64,000 bases of DNA from Channa striata (GCA_033026295.1 CM065172.1:10461665-10525664), one strand, 5' to 3'. Positions 27,001 through 40,700 are shown, numbered from the stretch's first letter. A program made the numbers and translations. The notes: generated by a model from the letters alone, not told the origin.

Positions 27001-29836
27001 GTTATCAAACTCTAATGAGCAACGTTGACTTCTTCATTGTTTCACGACTGTTTATGCTGTTAATTACAATAAATACAATGCAAATGATTTTACTTTTATT
27101 TGTCAGTTTTGTTCATTACACGGGTTTAAATCATGAACTACAAGCAGAGACAGTGAGTGAAATTGTGCCTTTTACTACATTACAGAAGCAAACTTACTAA
27201 TGTGCATCATTGCAGCTTTAATCCATCATAATCCACCTCAACAAGTAAATAAATGCACAACAGACAGAACGGATAAAATAGTAACATCAGTGTTTAATCA
27301 TGCATTAATCGTGCATTAATCATTTGACACGCAGATTTATTTTCAGACTATTTTCAGACAGACAGGGGTTGATATCTGGAATGTGGGCCAAGAAACAATG
27401 GCAGGCAGGAGAAATCAGGACGCTTTTGTTCCAGCTGAGTAACAGCCAGGAGTCGAATTTTGACAGCGAAAAATCTCAGGTTCTCACGAAGTGACACTAT
27501 TAATCCACAATCCTATTTACAGCCTACAGGTAATCAAACAATCTTCTGCTCCTGAGCAGTGAAACTATTGTTTTTTTTGACAATTTAATGAGACATTATT
27601 GTACTGAGAATTGTCTTGTATCCTCAGGAGAAACACAGTATGCTTATTTCTACACAGAATGAGGCGCGTATGTATGTGAAGGCACAATTGGTAGAAATAA
27701 CACTCGACCTAGAATGGACTAACCTTGAAAAGTCACACACATCAGAAATGAGCCTTTCCCCAACACTTTAACTTGTTCAAAGCCAGGAAACTAAGTTGTC
27801 ACGCTCCTTCGACAAACGGGAGCACTGGCTGCCAAGGGATTTATGACAACACATCACAACAGTGAACACAGAACAAATCACACCCTGCAGTTGGGAGCAA
27901 GATAATTGTAGCGGGATTATTCACCTGGCACTGCCACGTGAATGTGATGCATGAGAAAAGATGAAAAAAAAAAAGTCAGTGTTTATTCTGCCGGGGTACC
28001 ACCAGAAGGTTGTTAATATTCAACTCTTTGGGCATGTGCAACACTCATGTAATGGAATTTTTTTTTCTTTGCAATTCACACAGGCCTTTGCATTTAGCTG
28101 AGGGACTTCAGATCCAATGATGGGTGACAGCCAAAGATAACAAAAAAAATCCCCCTGTAATTACTGTTCTGATATTGCAAGCCAGCGCTACTGTGGATTA
28201 GTCTTCCAGCAGTATGTAAGGTTGTTGCTAAAAATAGGAAGAACCCCCCCCCCCCATATTCACACAATTTGCAGCTTGCTCACTTTCTTGCCCCCATTGC
28301 CTCACCTCCCTCTTCTCTCCTTCCATCTTCCCTTCACTTCCCTCTCCCGAACATCCGAAATCGCAGACGTGCAGCACAAGCTTCAAAGAGCATAGATAAC
28401 TTCAGGAGTGCAAGAGTGGCTGTAATTCACCACAACGTGCAACGATAATGTCATTCCTCACAACCGGAGAGCGGCGTTTAGGTTCAACGCAGCCGCCATT
28501 CTCACCTATGCTGTGACTGATTAGCAGGCACTGGAGGAGAGTCGCTGTGAATGAGCACCACAGTTTAACTTCAAGTTGTCTTTTAGTTGAGTCGAATGGA
28601 GGGAAAGACACAGAGAGCGAACGAAATAGCCTATGGGCATATGCAAAATAAATGTGCAGCGAAGACTGAATATTCAGTGTGAATTGCTTTTCAGTATGCG
28701 ATAGTCCAACAGCAAATTGCACAAAGGAAGCTTGACGCGCCTCCAAACATTTAACAAGTCACGTCTTTTCCAATAATTTTCTGCGGTGTTACACTGCCTG
28801 CTGCCTTCTCCTGTGAGCTCTAAGTGAGCGCAGTCATTTCAGTTGATGAGATGTCACCTATGGAAACTGAGCCATTCTGATTACAGTGTTTAACAACACG
28901 GATTTGGGGGAAATTGAACACTGGAAGCCACTGGAAACCGCAGACAAACAAATAGTTTTTAGTCAAATGATAAAATCAGACATGGCACAGTTCGTGTCAG
29001 TGGTAACAAAGACCAAGGTCCTGCCTCATATGACAAAAGACATCTTGGGAAAAACAAAAGTGGAACTTTTCCCAGCGGATACAAGAATGTACATGCAATA
29101 ACCTGAATCTGCTAAAAACCCGTGAGAAATCACAACTCACTACGTTTCGCATCAGGTCAGCCATGGCCAAAGGGTGTCATTTCAGTTTCATCAGGAATAA
29201 TGTGACACCTCGCAACAAAACACCTGAGGCTGATTTTGTCGTGCTGTGAGATTTATCCCCCCCCCCCCGCCCAAAAAAAGTCACAGCATGTCTAAGTTCA
29301 AGCACACAATTTAAACAAAAGGATGTCACAGATATGAATTAATACTGCACACATATTCACCCACGTTCTGTTTGGAGAGTATCAACAGGGGCTGTGGGTG
29401 TCTGGCATTTATACTGCATAGAACCTCAAAGGTTGATTAAAAATTCCCATTAAGTACATGAGCATAATTATGAGCAAACATCATCTATTTTTCATAGCGA
29501 ATTCACTCAGCGGCCTGAGACATGTTTGCAAAGATAAAATCTGCTGGATTGTTGCAGAATTACATCTTTAACAAAATGTGAATAAGCGAATTAAATCAAT
29601 ATTTAGGTGCAACACAGAGACGAGGTGCCGTGTCTATCTGGAATAAAAATCAGATCACATCACACAAAGGCATTTACTGGTTTTTAGCCTGTGTTATGTT
29701 TTTGTGCGTATGCGCATCAAAGGTGACTTCTGCCATTGCAAACCCCTTTAGACACACACACTTTCACACCTGACATCTCTCTTACACATCACACAAGTGA
29801 GTATCACAGTCTATCAACAACAAATTATTCAGTATG

Positions 29837-29852
29837 TATATATATATATATA
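29837..29852 (+). repeat. (TA)n tract
   Basis: A 16-bp alternating TA run in kazn intron 1. Confidence 0.85.
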
Positions 29853-30259
29853 GCTCATATTCCATAATGTGTTGTGTAATGTTTTGACATCTGACATCAA
29901 TGTCCACACATTTGAGAACAATTTGACGCATGGAGTAGTACGAAAGGTAAAGTTTGTCTTTCTCTAAAATAAACAAGTAATTATATATTTTAAAAGCATT
30001 TAGAAGCACGTTTTAATTAGCTATAATATTTTTAGCTGGTCTGGAAACACATTTGCAACTGTTGCCTTAATTGTTCATGCAGATTTACATTTGTTCACAA
30101 TAATCTGCTTTAGTCACAGTCTATGACGATGTGGCTGCACCCACAATTCAAGCCCTGCATGCAGTCAAGTTAAACTCAATCACAATGAAATAGGGTTAAA
30201 AAACTAACTTTGCTGTGCTGATATTTTTGAAAAGACTTTATGTGGATGCTAAAACTCAC

Positions 30260-30335
30260 TGGCTTGCATGAGCTGACCCTGGCGCCCAAACACCTGGGAG
30301 AAAGGGCTTCGGCTGCAGGTGAGCATCTCCTCCAT
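30260..30335 (-). CDS. kazn: Kazrin-like, first coding exon
   Basis: The ATG at 30335-30333 sits in a good initiation context (CAGCCATGG). It opens 25 codons beginning MEEMLTCSRSPFSQVF and ending GRQGQLMQA, then one base before a strong donor, A/GTGAGT, at 30260/30259. The phase-1 end is exactly what the exon at 13466 needs (it starts with two codon-completing bases). The join gives MQA-T-VQSLNSLNDQ with no stop. The exon lies in a CpG-rich block, as expected for a housekeeping-type first exon. The coding assignment comes from start context, donor and phase; kazrin identity comes from exon 2 and synteny. An overlapping 74-codon frame (30256-30480) lacks an ATG and a splice logic, so I do not favour it. 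A further upstream alternative first exon is possible, since kazrin genes use several promoters. Confidence 0.62.
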
Positions 30336-30680
30336 GGCTGAGCTGCTCCAAGAGGGGAAAGGTCCGTCGTCTTCCGAAGGAGAGCGCGCACTGAGGGTCA
30401 GTCAGCGGAGAAGGTCGGCTGTTGCACGCCGACACTCCTCTCAGTTGCTTAACTCGCTGCTTTTTTGCCTTTGAAGCCACCTCACGACTTCTTCTATGCT
30501 TTTCCCCGGGATGTAATTTGCTTATTACAGCCGCCTCCCCCCCTGACTGCAGATCAGTCCTGTGTCTCGCTGCCTCAGATGCGGTCAGAGTTTCTGCTGC
30601 TCCTCAGCTGATGGGAGATGTGTGTTGTCTTGCTCTCAGTCTGCTCATTAGAGCTCCGGAGTGGTGCTGCTTCAGACAGA
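30336..30680 (-). promoter_or_regulatory. kazn: CpG-rich 5'UTR/promoter of kazn
   Basis: CpG dinucleotides are dense just upstream of the kazn ATG, with roughly ten in the 100 bases from 30360, in a window that is otherwise CpG-poor and AT-rich. Further upstream are a GA tract (30706-30723) and a 31-bp GT tract (30801-30831). No clear TATA box is visible. The likely start of transcription is within or just above this block; its exact position cannot be read from sequence. Confidence 0.55.
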
Positions 30681-30705
30681 GAGCACGGCAAACACAGCAT
30701 GAACT

Positions 30706-30723
30706 AAGAGAGAGAGAGAGAGA
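30706..30723 (+). repeat. (AG)n tract
   Basis: An AG run next to the kazn CpG-rich block, embedded in a longer purine-rich stretch up to about 30780. Confidence 0.85.
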
Positions 30724-30794
30724 CGGGGAGGGAGAACGCGATGAGAAGGAGAAGCTCGCTGCGGAGAGAAGACAGACAAAAGTGAAGGATGGAG

Positions 30795-30800
<6 letters not shown>

Positions 30801-30831
<31 letters not shown>
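30801..30831 (+). repeat. (GT)15 microsatellite
   Basis: A 31-bp perfect GT run about 465 bp upstream of the kazn start codon. Confidence 0.95.
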
Positions 30832-30834
<3 letters not shown>

Positions 30835-33358
30835 CCACTTCTAACATGATACCATTGCTACCGCCGCCGCCTGTCATTATGGGCTATGCTTTCCCCTTTC
30901 TTTTTCAACTCTAAGACACACAACACATGATAACATCTGTCTTTGGCAGAAGGCTTAAACTAATTTTGCCAAGTTCATAGTCTACTGTGAAATACCAGCA
31001 TACTCTTAATGTGGCCCAAGATCTGCTCCCTACTATTATGGAAAGCAGGAGTTGAAGCTCCTTAAAACCCAGACATGGAGGTGAGGATGCAATGAACCAT
31101 GTGACTGCATGGAAGCTGGACTGGGATCAGTGAGGGCAGTTTAGAAAAGGCTTGTTTTATACCTGTGCTTCTGTTTTTGTTTCCTGTTTGTCTTCGCTGT
31201 GAACTGCTGTGTATGTGTGTTTCCTGTCTGGTTCATCGTTAAATTTCTTTCCGGATAATAAACAATCATAGAAAAGTTGTTTAGTACTCCCTGTCTCTGC
31301 CCTCACTTTTCCTACACGAGGATTATTTTCCAAATATAGACAGAGACGACGGAACCCGCATATCTCTGCTCTCATTCACACGCAGTCAGGTACAGAATAT
31401 ACAGGCTGTATGCAGCACTTTGCTTGCACAGGCAGAAAAAAATAGCACATTCGCAAACCTCTCCCAAATCAAAAACACGGATTCTGAACCAAAAACTGAA
31501 CCGCGGACAGGAAAATCTGCTTCAAACTGAGAGGGGGTGGTGGATCATTAAAAATGGATCTGCATCCTTTATTAATGTCCTCATTTCCATGTCTGTTCAG
31601 TCATCCCACATGAACAGCATGCAGAGAGGCCAGAAGAGAACTGTACAAACGTACTCGGTGCCTATATCCTGCTGCTGTGTTGTTTCCACACTGTTCACCT
31701 GGCAGGGGAGTTGCTTGTCTTTGTGATGGCGGGGATGCATGCGTCGTTCTTTTGAACTCCGGCTTACATAACTTGTCGGAGGCAGAACACTAGCTTTGTT
31801 AGGAAATCTCCAAGTCTAAAATCTCCAAATGTTTGAGTTTCATTCAACTAGATAACCTATATAGGCGTTACGAGCCTCCTTTTCAAAAGGAGATGTGGCC
31901 AAATGAACATACGATCGAAGAAACGTGGGAAAAGCTTCATGTTTGAAGAGTTCGTTAAAAACAGACACAGTTTTGCCTCAAAACACATCAGTGTCACGTC
32001 AGCTGGCGTTAGCAGGGCTGGAGGTGCCGTGACTCAGACCTGTGTGTTTTCACCTAAAACACTGTGATGCCGACACGTCCCCGTCGTCGTTCCGTGCCCT
32101 CTTTACCTGCACGTGCAAACTTAATCCAGCCTCAGCCCCAGATGACACACAACATCGCTCAACAAAAGATTCCCGACTCGCTTCGGCTCGTCTCACACTA
32201 CGTTACTGATGTCAGTTCAGTATCAAACTTTTAATAAAGATGATGAAATTAATGAGAGGGAGATGAAAGGTTCTCGTCAGACGTCTGGGATGGATGTTTT
32301 TGTTTTTGACCATCTCTGATCATGTGTTCTCATTTCTAATCATAACTTCCTATGCGAGCATGGCCCTGGGATAAGATCTTATGGCGTGATGAGCATATGA
32401 ATGCAGCCTTACAGTTTGAAGTTACTGCTGAGCTCGTGAGCTCTGGGAGTTCCTGTAGCTCAGGGCTGCGGTTTGTCCCTGTACACTGGCACAACTCTTA
32501 ACTAAAAATCTAATAACAAATGCACCTGAAGGCGAATCCCTCGTTACCACAGTCTGTAATTGAACGTTCATAAGCTCAATTATTAAGAAAGAACCGAAGG
32601 TGTGTTGAAGTCCTCTTGCTCACATATGCAATGGAAGCTTAGTGGTAGCAGATTTGCTCTAAACCCTGTGTGTTCACTTGTTGTAGTTGTTCGGTTAGTT
32701 AAAATGTTTTTTTGGAGCATTGAATGTGTCTGAATCAGTGAGAAAAAACTGCAACAAATCCAAAGCACTTGTGCGGATTTGTCAGGGAAACACTAAATGC
32801 CCATGTGGAATTAAAATGTAACCTTCGTGTGAAGAACACGCCCACGTAAATACGGTACATGTGGTAAACTGAGCTTATTTCACCTGCTTATGCTGAGTCC
32901 TCTGTATCTGCATTTTATTACAGTGCTGCCTACAGTCATGACATGAGGGGACGGAGAGAATTACAGTGATATGTCAATGTCACAGATTGATGTGCAGCAC
33001 AGCTACTGTTTCCAATGCTTTCTAACAATCCTGAAGAGCCATAAAATGATCTTCCCCCTGCACCCTTACATCATCCGCCTGTGGCAAATAAAGGATTCTG
33101 CCAAAAATCCAATTAAGTTCATGCCCACTGCACTGCATGCTGATGACCAATTAAACTCGGGCAGAGATTAATTTTTGTCCATTAATGTCTGATTGAGAGA
33201 GCATGCTGACACAGACCAGCACATGCACAGACGACTGCACCGACTGTAGACGGTTCCGAGGGACAGCAGATAGGAAGAGCTGCTACCTTTCTGTGAGGAA
33301 TGAATTATAAAAATAAATGTCAGCTAAAGTTGAATTCCAAAGGCGTCTATAGACCACT

Positions 33359-33379
33359 ACACACACACACACACACACA
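33359..33379 (+). repeat. (AC)n microsatellite
   Basis: A 21-bp perfect AC run in the kazn-prdm2 spacer. Confidence 0.9.
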
Positions 33380-34863
33380 TAGTCCTAGTGCTCTCATGGT
33401 AAACTGCACACAACCAGGGCAGAAACTGGGAAAGTGGGTCTCCATTTTGAGGTGCACTTGCATGTACACAGGCACTAAAATGACACTGTACATATTCGTA
33501 CATATTTCCTTTCACATTTTTTGTCGTTCTACCAGTGATGGTAACGTGTCAATAAACACAGTGATGTGCAGAGAAGAAACAACTGCAGACGGGCACACAC
33601 ACGCAGTTTAAGGGAGACGTATTTTTACCATCATGGCCACTGAATTTAGACACAGGCCTATGCTGTTTGGAAAAATTCCACAGGGCATATTTAAGTTATG
33701 AGTTCATCCATCTGCCCAGTACTTTAACGCACTAACTCCAGCTACAGCCTGGTCTTTGGTTGCTGTGTCTGGTCTCTGCAACGATTTGTGCTTTGTTTTG
33801 TTTTATGTGTTGAATTTTTGAATATTGTTCAGTGTCTTCTGTGTTCGCTAAGCTACAGTCACAGAGCATCTTTTTTTTCTGAATACATATATAAATATAG
33901 TCTGATGTTAGCAGCTCTGTTTTGAGGGCACATCTCCATGATCTTCAAAGGATCTTCACTCTATTTGGAAAAAATGTGTCAGATTGTTACTAAACTACTT
34001 ATTATTATTAAAACGACATAACTCGCACTGGTACTGTGCTGCTACTCAAACTTAAATGAACTCATGCACATTTTTCTGTTATTTCCCAGATGTAATCACA
34101 GTGTAAATATGGCCTACAGGCTACTTATAGGAGATGCCAAACAAACGTTTCTGAAGTGAAGTTTTTGAGCACTTGAATTATGATTTGTCTTTTTACAACT
34201 GAGTTGTCATATACAGACTACAGCCTATAGCTCTTTGGGATTCCGTTTTGAGGTTTCCTCACACTTACGGCTTTTACAGAACAGATTCCATGGGATTCAG
34301 GAGGGGCTGTTTCCTCTTTCAAATAGAAGACAATGAGTATTCCCTCGGTTCCAGATTATTGCCCATTTTTAATTTACAAGCCAACAGTGGATCTTTATTT
34401 TTACCATCAATATCTGCTTTTATTTTTTTAGATACCCAGTAGATTCACTGTTTCCTCCCATTTCTAATTGTAGTAATTAGACATTCCCCCTTATAACTAA
34501 GGTTCTAAAAATGTGTTTCTTTGAGAGTCAGTAACTAACTGTTTTTCAGTAGCTGGAAAGGCTGCAAGTACTTCAATACTTCAGTACTTAATACTCAAGT
34601 AAACACGCAGGTGCAGTACTTTCCTAAAAATATATCTTCAAATTCTTTACTTAATGCAAAGTACTACGCTCCGAATTATGCTGAAAGCATAAACTACTTC
34701 AATAAGAAAGTAATATATTAACGTAAATGCTATTCAATTAATGCTGTTGAGAATGTAGTATATGTACAATTTTTTTCAATTCACTTTTTAAAAAGGAAAA
34801 AGAACAGGAATAATATAGCTATTAAAATATTATATAAATAGGGCAACAGTCTTTATTACCTAG

Positions 34864-34884
34864 ATATATATATATATATATATA
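34864..34884 (+). repeat. (AT)n tract
   Basis: A 21-bp alternating AT run in the kazn-prdm2 spacer. Confidence 0.85.
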
Positions 34885-36899
34885 CAATCTACCTTTGTGC
34901 CACAGTGAACTAAAAAGAAATGGAAATACTTCAGTAACGTAAAGGAACCAGAACTTGATATATGTAGTTTTTTAGCACCACTGGTTGTCACAGTAACCTT
35001 ATTTATGCCTTATTAAAACAGTCTACAGAGAAAACGTCTCAAATGTGTCACACCCAATTGTTGTACACAGTCACTTCCGGGATTTTTGTTCTTTTTGTTG
35101 CAGATGCCAAATACACATCCCTTTGAATGTGACAGATAAATGTTAATTAAACATTTCACATTTTTAGACTTTCCTAGAAAAGGCTGGCGGGTTCTGGTGG
35201 ATCTCTCTGCGTGGAATCCATATTTTAAACATTAAAATTCTTGTTGTGAAGAACATTTTAAAAATAACATGTAAACATAAGCAAATGGAAATTGATTTTT
35301 CAAACAGGATGTGGGAGTGTAGAGAAGATTCGGTGCAGCGTTATAAAATCCCATTACTGCTCCTGAGGTTCAAGTAAAGAAATTGTGCCACCTCCTGGAG
35401 CTTTTAGTACCTGCTACTCTAGAACATAGCGCAGTTCATTCCATATGTTCTTATTGCAATAGATGTTATCTAATAATTCAGATGCTTTCAATACTGTGAT
35501 TGCATGATTTCCTGACTAAAACAACTGTTTCATACAAATTTCACATGTCAGCTCAACATTCTCCATTTATTTTGAACTCGCTTGAAAAAAAGAACCTTAG
35601 TGCAAATCATACAGAGAAACCATAAGTTGATTTTAAATTATTAATAAATATACATAACTCAATTTGCACCAATTCTACAAGCACTTTTCACAGTTAAATA
35701 ACAGTCTCTCAAACCAACCTGTACATCCAAAACACTGCAGTCCATTATGAGTGAGGGAAATATTACCAGCAAAGTCAGAAAGGCAAAATTGCAAAATAGA
35801 AGTACTTTTACTCTGATATAGACTGTAGTCAAGTTTTCGTTTTCCCAAATTAATAAAATTCAGTTCATTTACCCTGTATAGCGCTGGAAATCCAAACTAG
35901 TAGCTTATAAAAATGAAATGAATCAATGGATTATTACACCCACTCAGTTTAGTGACAACTTGCCACAGATATTTTCACATCGCTACAGGGTTTACACTAA
36001 AAATACCCCATAATTGCTCTGCTTCCAGTTGTGATTTATACAAGTTCAAACCCATTATTTACACAGTGGACACCATAAACTATTGACAATCGTTACACAG
36101 GTTATAAGCGATGATTAAGGGTTTGCATGTTACAAACGACAAAGACCCAAACTTCTACTTCTAACCACACATTTCCAGACATTCAATGGCAAACCACACA
36201 AAATCATAGTTTTTAGAAGGAATTTGGGGAGAATCATCTTAGAGGCAAACTGGACTACTGTAAATACATGAGGATTTCAGAGAGAATGCAGTGAAGCCAA
36301 GTGAGGATTCGACTCTTGTCTGTAAGTGCGGTTCAGAACAATTAACGTAACGTGACAAGCTAAATATTATAGAATTTTTGATTTACATCAAACCGCAGTG
36401 TTTCCCAAGAACTGAGAACTAATTTTTGGTGGCCTAAAAGCTTGAAGTAAGACACATGTAAATCACACCCTAGGAAAGTAGGTTTTTTTTTTTGTTTTGT
36501 TTTTTTTTTACATCAATGCAACTACAAAACCGCATTAACAGACAAATATACAAATAAATCTGTTTACTCAGGGGTGCATCTATTAGGTTGGGCCACCAAC
36601 ATATTTTTTCTCATGTGGCAAAAACTGAACTATGTTCAAACAAGTTTGTGCCACAATTAATCACGTTATATATGCTACATTTGCTGGCACACAAACAGCA
36701 TTATTCTCTGTATATTCTCACAAATATAAAGCGACTGGGCCAACCGGATAACACCAGGTTAACATGAAAAGGCTTTAGCGCTGACGAAATCATACATTCA
36801 CACTAATAATGGGAAATAATAATAATAATAAAATAAAAGACTTCCCCAAAACAGGGCTGATATCTTTACCAGGAATTTTGACAGGTAGCTCATGCCCAC

Positions 36900-37505
36900 T
36901 GAACTACAGAACATGTTACTTTACTACATGTTTAATTCTTCTGAATCATGATGTGGCTTTTATGCAGTTACACAGATTAATTCTAAAATTATATCTGATA
37001 TTTGGTGTTAAAGGACTAACTGCATCAAGATAATCTACCATAAACGAATGTAGCTGCAGTACAAGCTCACAGCATGCAGTAAGAGTTTAAACACAAAAGG
37101 CCACAGACAAAATTTCAGGAAAAGTGCAAATGCATGCTGAACATGATTGCCACCTGCCATCCTCTCTAAAGTACCAGGTAGGAAACGAGAGCAGCCTTCC
37201 AGCTGAATTCCTCCTACTTCAGCTCCAATTTGTAACGTGCAGCAGTCAGATTAACTTCAAAGTGCAAATCCAAGCTGTCGTCAGAAAGTTTCAGAAAGAA
37301 ACCTACAAAACTCCAAAAGAACTCAAATATTCAGTTAAACATCCATAGACTGCAGTATCCGTTTTATCCGTTCTGATATCAGTCACTTATTGTACAGTAT
37401 GTGGTACAGTATAATGCAACCTGTATAGTTTACAGTGATTAGCAGTGTCCCCTTCCCCCCTTTAGTATGACTGAAGATGAATGAGGAGTTCCACACAGCA
37501 GGTTC
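36900..37505 (-). other. prdm2: Candidate prdm2 terminal 3'UTR exon
   Basis: A strong acceptor, TTATTTTCTCACTTTCAG/GAACC, ends at 37506 on the minus strand. It lies 245 bp beyond a donor (CTGCAG/GTAGTG, 37751/37750) that sits 32 bases after the prdm2 stop codon. The implied last exon starts at 37505 and is non-coding. The left end is arbitrary: an ATTAAA-like signal lies near 36936-36931, and other poly(A) signals lie farther left. The stop is close enough to this junction that the spliced message should escape nonsense-mediated decay. Confidence 0.45.
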
Positions 37506-37782
37506 CTGAAAGTGAGAAAATAACAAATTTCATTTTTCAAATTTAAATTTGCCTTCATCTTCACAAACATGCACACACTACACATTACTGCACTCACTTA
37601 AACTGTAAACTAACTTCACCAACTTATGAAGACTTTGTTTTACTTCTGTCTCATTATATTATTATAAAGGATTACCTTTGATACTGTTTATTATATAGTG
37701 CCTATGGGAAGTTTTGAATTTTGCAGATTTACTTGAATGTGTGTCACTACCTGCAGATCGTCTGGTGGACATGGAATAATCT

Positions 37783-40700
37783 TCAGGCTGAAGCACTTTG
37801 CTCAGAGCAGCTGGTAACGGCTCTCGTTGCTTCTTCTCGACTCTGGCTGGGAGGCGTCCCGTCTGTCTGTGATGCAGTCTGTTGTGGTTTCACAATAGTA
37901 ATTTTTATGGGAATTCCTTTGGCACTATTCTGCACTCGCCCATACTGCCGCATAGAAGGGTTGAAAGTGCGAACAATCGGAAGTTCGTTGAGAGTTGAGG
38001 TGTCCTGTTTTGGCTGAGTGCTCTCTTTTATAATTATTTTGCTTCTTTTGCTTGAAAAGACTGTCTGCACTGGTACGACAGCAGGCCTCTTAGCAGGGCC
38101 AGAAGTCTGCAGTCTTGTTTTATGCTGAGTTGAGTCATGTTTCTCTTCAAAATGAGACCCCCCTCTATGCAGGTGACCATAGTTTTCTTTTGTAACGGAG
38201 GGACCTCCTTCTTTCCTTTTCTTCACCTCTTTAGGTTTCTTGGGGCACACCGCCATGTGCTTGGTTCTGCTGCGACGCATCGTGAACTCCCTGTTACAAT
38301 GCGGACAGACAAATATCTCCTGCTGCACATCCATGTGAGCAGATGATCCTTTATTAGCTGACGGGACTGACTTACCCCTCTGTGGCAAAACCCTATGGGA
38401 CAACTTTTTCTTCCTTTTGTTCAACACTTTGAATTTCAACTTAACTGATGATTCTTGAATTGGTTTGGTCCTGTTTGACTGGCTTGCTCTGTTCGAAGCA
38501 TTTAATCCATAAGTAGAATTAGTGGTAGACAGCACTCCATTCTGAGTTTTCGCAAAGTGGCGTAGAGGGATGGGATTCTTTTTGGGTGTGTATCGTCTTT
38601 TATCACTGGCATTTGCACAATCTAGGATATGCTTGTGTAGCTCTGGCATGTTATCAAAGCTCTTTCCACACTTGGTACACCGAATAGCTGTACTAAAGGT
38701 TTGTGGGATGTTGTGGGTAGTGAAGTTTGTGGCTGAAGCCAGGGAGGCAGCAGGTGATCTGTTATGGTATGGAAATGGAGGGGGCTTAAAGCTGGGATAG
38801 TGCTGGTTAATACCAAGACGAACATCAGGCCCTTTAATTTTGCCTCCATCTGATGCCATAATTTTTATAGTGGTAAACAGTTCTTCAACACCCGTCTCTT
38901 CTTCACCTTCTTCTTTTTTCACCAATTTTTTCGATTCCTCTGGAGCATCGTGCCCCGAAAGCTCCACGTTGACTTTTGTGGAATAGTTGTAATTCTGAGG
39001 TCTCAGTTTTCCCTTTTCCTCTTCTGTGTGTGTACACTGCTGACCGGGATGTAATTCCTCCTGATGCTGCTTCAGATTGCAGAGGTAGACAAATTCTTTT
39101 GTACATGCGCTGCAAACGTACGTCTTGCCGACACCGTGGAGGCTTGATCGATGATCAAGCAAAGCAGAGGGCTTGCCAAAGAGCAGTATGCAGAACTCAC
39201 ACTTGTAGGGCCATTCATCAGCATGCTCACCTACATGATGGCTGAGTTCTTTCATTGAATGGAAAAGCTTATCACACACATTGCAGATGAAATTCTTGGT
39301 GAAAGACTGCTGTTCGTCATCATTTGGTGTGTTATCCGATGATATCCCCTCTTCAGATTTTTCTGAAGGATGTGAGATTTTAAATGGGATTTTGGTTACG
39401 GAAACAGAACTGTCAGCAGCTTCCTCCTCTTTTGCAGTTGGTGGTTCTGCATTATTAACGGTTTCTGGGTCGGGATCTGATTCACCCACAGGAAGACCAT
39501 CAGATCCAACTGATGTGGTGGTAGAGAGTGTTACTGATTCTGCTATGGAGGACACAAGAATAGTCGGGTCCACAGTTTGTGAGTTGGGGACTGATACAAT
39601 CTGTTGCTGTTCTATGTGATTAACAACCACCTGTGTGGGTGCTGGTGGTTCCGCTGTGTTTTCTTGCAGGGTAAGTGCACCAGGTACTACACTCGCTGGA
39701 GCTTCAAGCGCTATTGTGCACTCAATCAACACTGTGTTGCTGGTAATGTTGTAAGAGTTGATGAGGGGGTCATTTAAACTTACAGTGGATGTAAATGGAA
39801 CTTCAGACCCAGGAGCTGGCTCAACTATAGGTGGATTGATAGCAATTTGATCAGTGAGAAACACATGGCCAGGTAAATTTAAAGTCGGTTCAAGGGGCTG
39901 TGAAAGAGTGACAAGGTTCGCAGCACTTGCTGTGGCAAACGCTGTGGCTAAATCACACTCTGAAGAATTTAATGCATTTTCAGCACAGATTACCAAGGGC
40001 TTCTGGGCTATATTTGGGCCCAATACCTGGATGGGCTGGCTTGGAGGGCTGGAAACAGGTGGTGACAAAACTGTGATTAATGAAGGTGCAGTAGAGAGCA
40101 TACTATGCGAGGGTGTGGAAGCAAATATAGTGCATGGTGAAGCTGGCTGCAAGGCAACAGGGGTTAGGGAGGTGGGTGATGGAGTTAGGGAACTGGAAGG
40201 TAGGGCAAGTCCATAAACAAGTCCTTCAGCAACAGAATCGACTGGGGTCACCATATCGGAACCAGTGACTATGGTAAAATCAGTGACTAAAGGAGTGTCA
40301 GGATTCCTTAGGTCTACATTCTGCTCGCCAGTATTTATAGGTTTTTCCACCATGCAAGTATTCGATTTTTCTTCTTTCAGAACTGCATGTGTTAACTCAG
40401 ATTCACCCAGGGTCTTCCTTTGCAAACTTAAATCTAGCACAGCATCAGCTAAAGCTAAATCTTCATTTCTCTTAACTGTGTTAGAGAGATCCAGTGGTTG
40501 CTGGTTACAGGAACTGTCACCTATGATAGGTTTCCAGGTTTCTGTCAAGACAGGTTTCACTGCTGGTTCCTCCACATTCGGAGTTCTGTCATCCTTTTTA
40601 TTAGCAATGTGGTGCTCGCTCTCCATCTGTCCTGTACTTGGAGCATCAATATCTCCAGTGTCAGATCTTGGAGTTTCCGCCTTGGGCGCTGGGCTTTGCT

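Larger units (their letters stand above)
13467..30259 (-). other. kazn: kazn intron 1 (16.8 kb)
   Basis: This is the interval between the two phase-compatible kazn exons. No further coding exon could be supported on either strand. It holds microsatellites, a fragment of a common teleost repeat at 15.4-15.6 kb, a probable decayed repeat at 20.6-21.1 kb, a small CpG-containing patch near 19.69-19.75 kb, and homopolymer C runs near 28.24 and 29.26 kb. The many 60-140 codon open frames here lack splice context and recognisable motifs. Confidence 0.55.
30900..36890. other. Spacer between kazn promoter and prdm2 3' end
   Basis: I see no coding exon on either strand. The sequence is AT-rich with a CA run (33359-33379), a TA run (34864-34884) and T/A homopolymers (for example about 36482-36511). 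The right-hand part, down to perhaps 35.5 kb, may be prdm2 3'UTR: minus-strand AATAAA-type signals occur (for example near 35567), but none can be chosen with confidence. Confidence 0.5.

Noticed and set aside
30256..30480. 74-codon minus-strand frame overlapping kazn exon 1
   Set aside because: It starts at GTG and fits no acceptor; the overlapping ATG frame has a good start context and a phase that matches exon 2.
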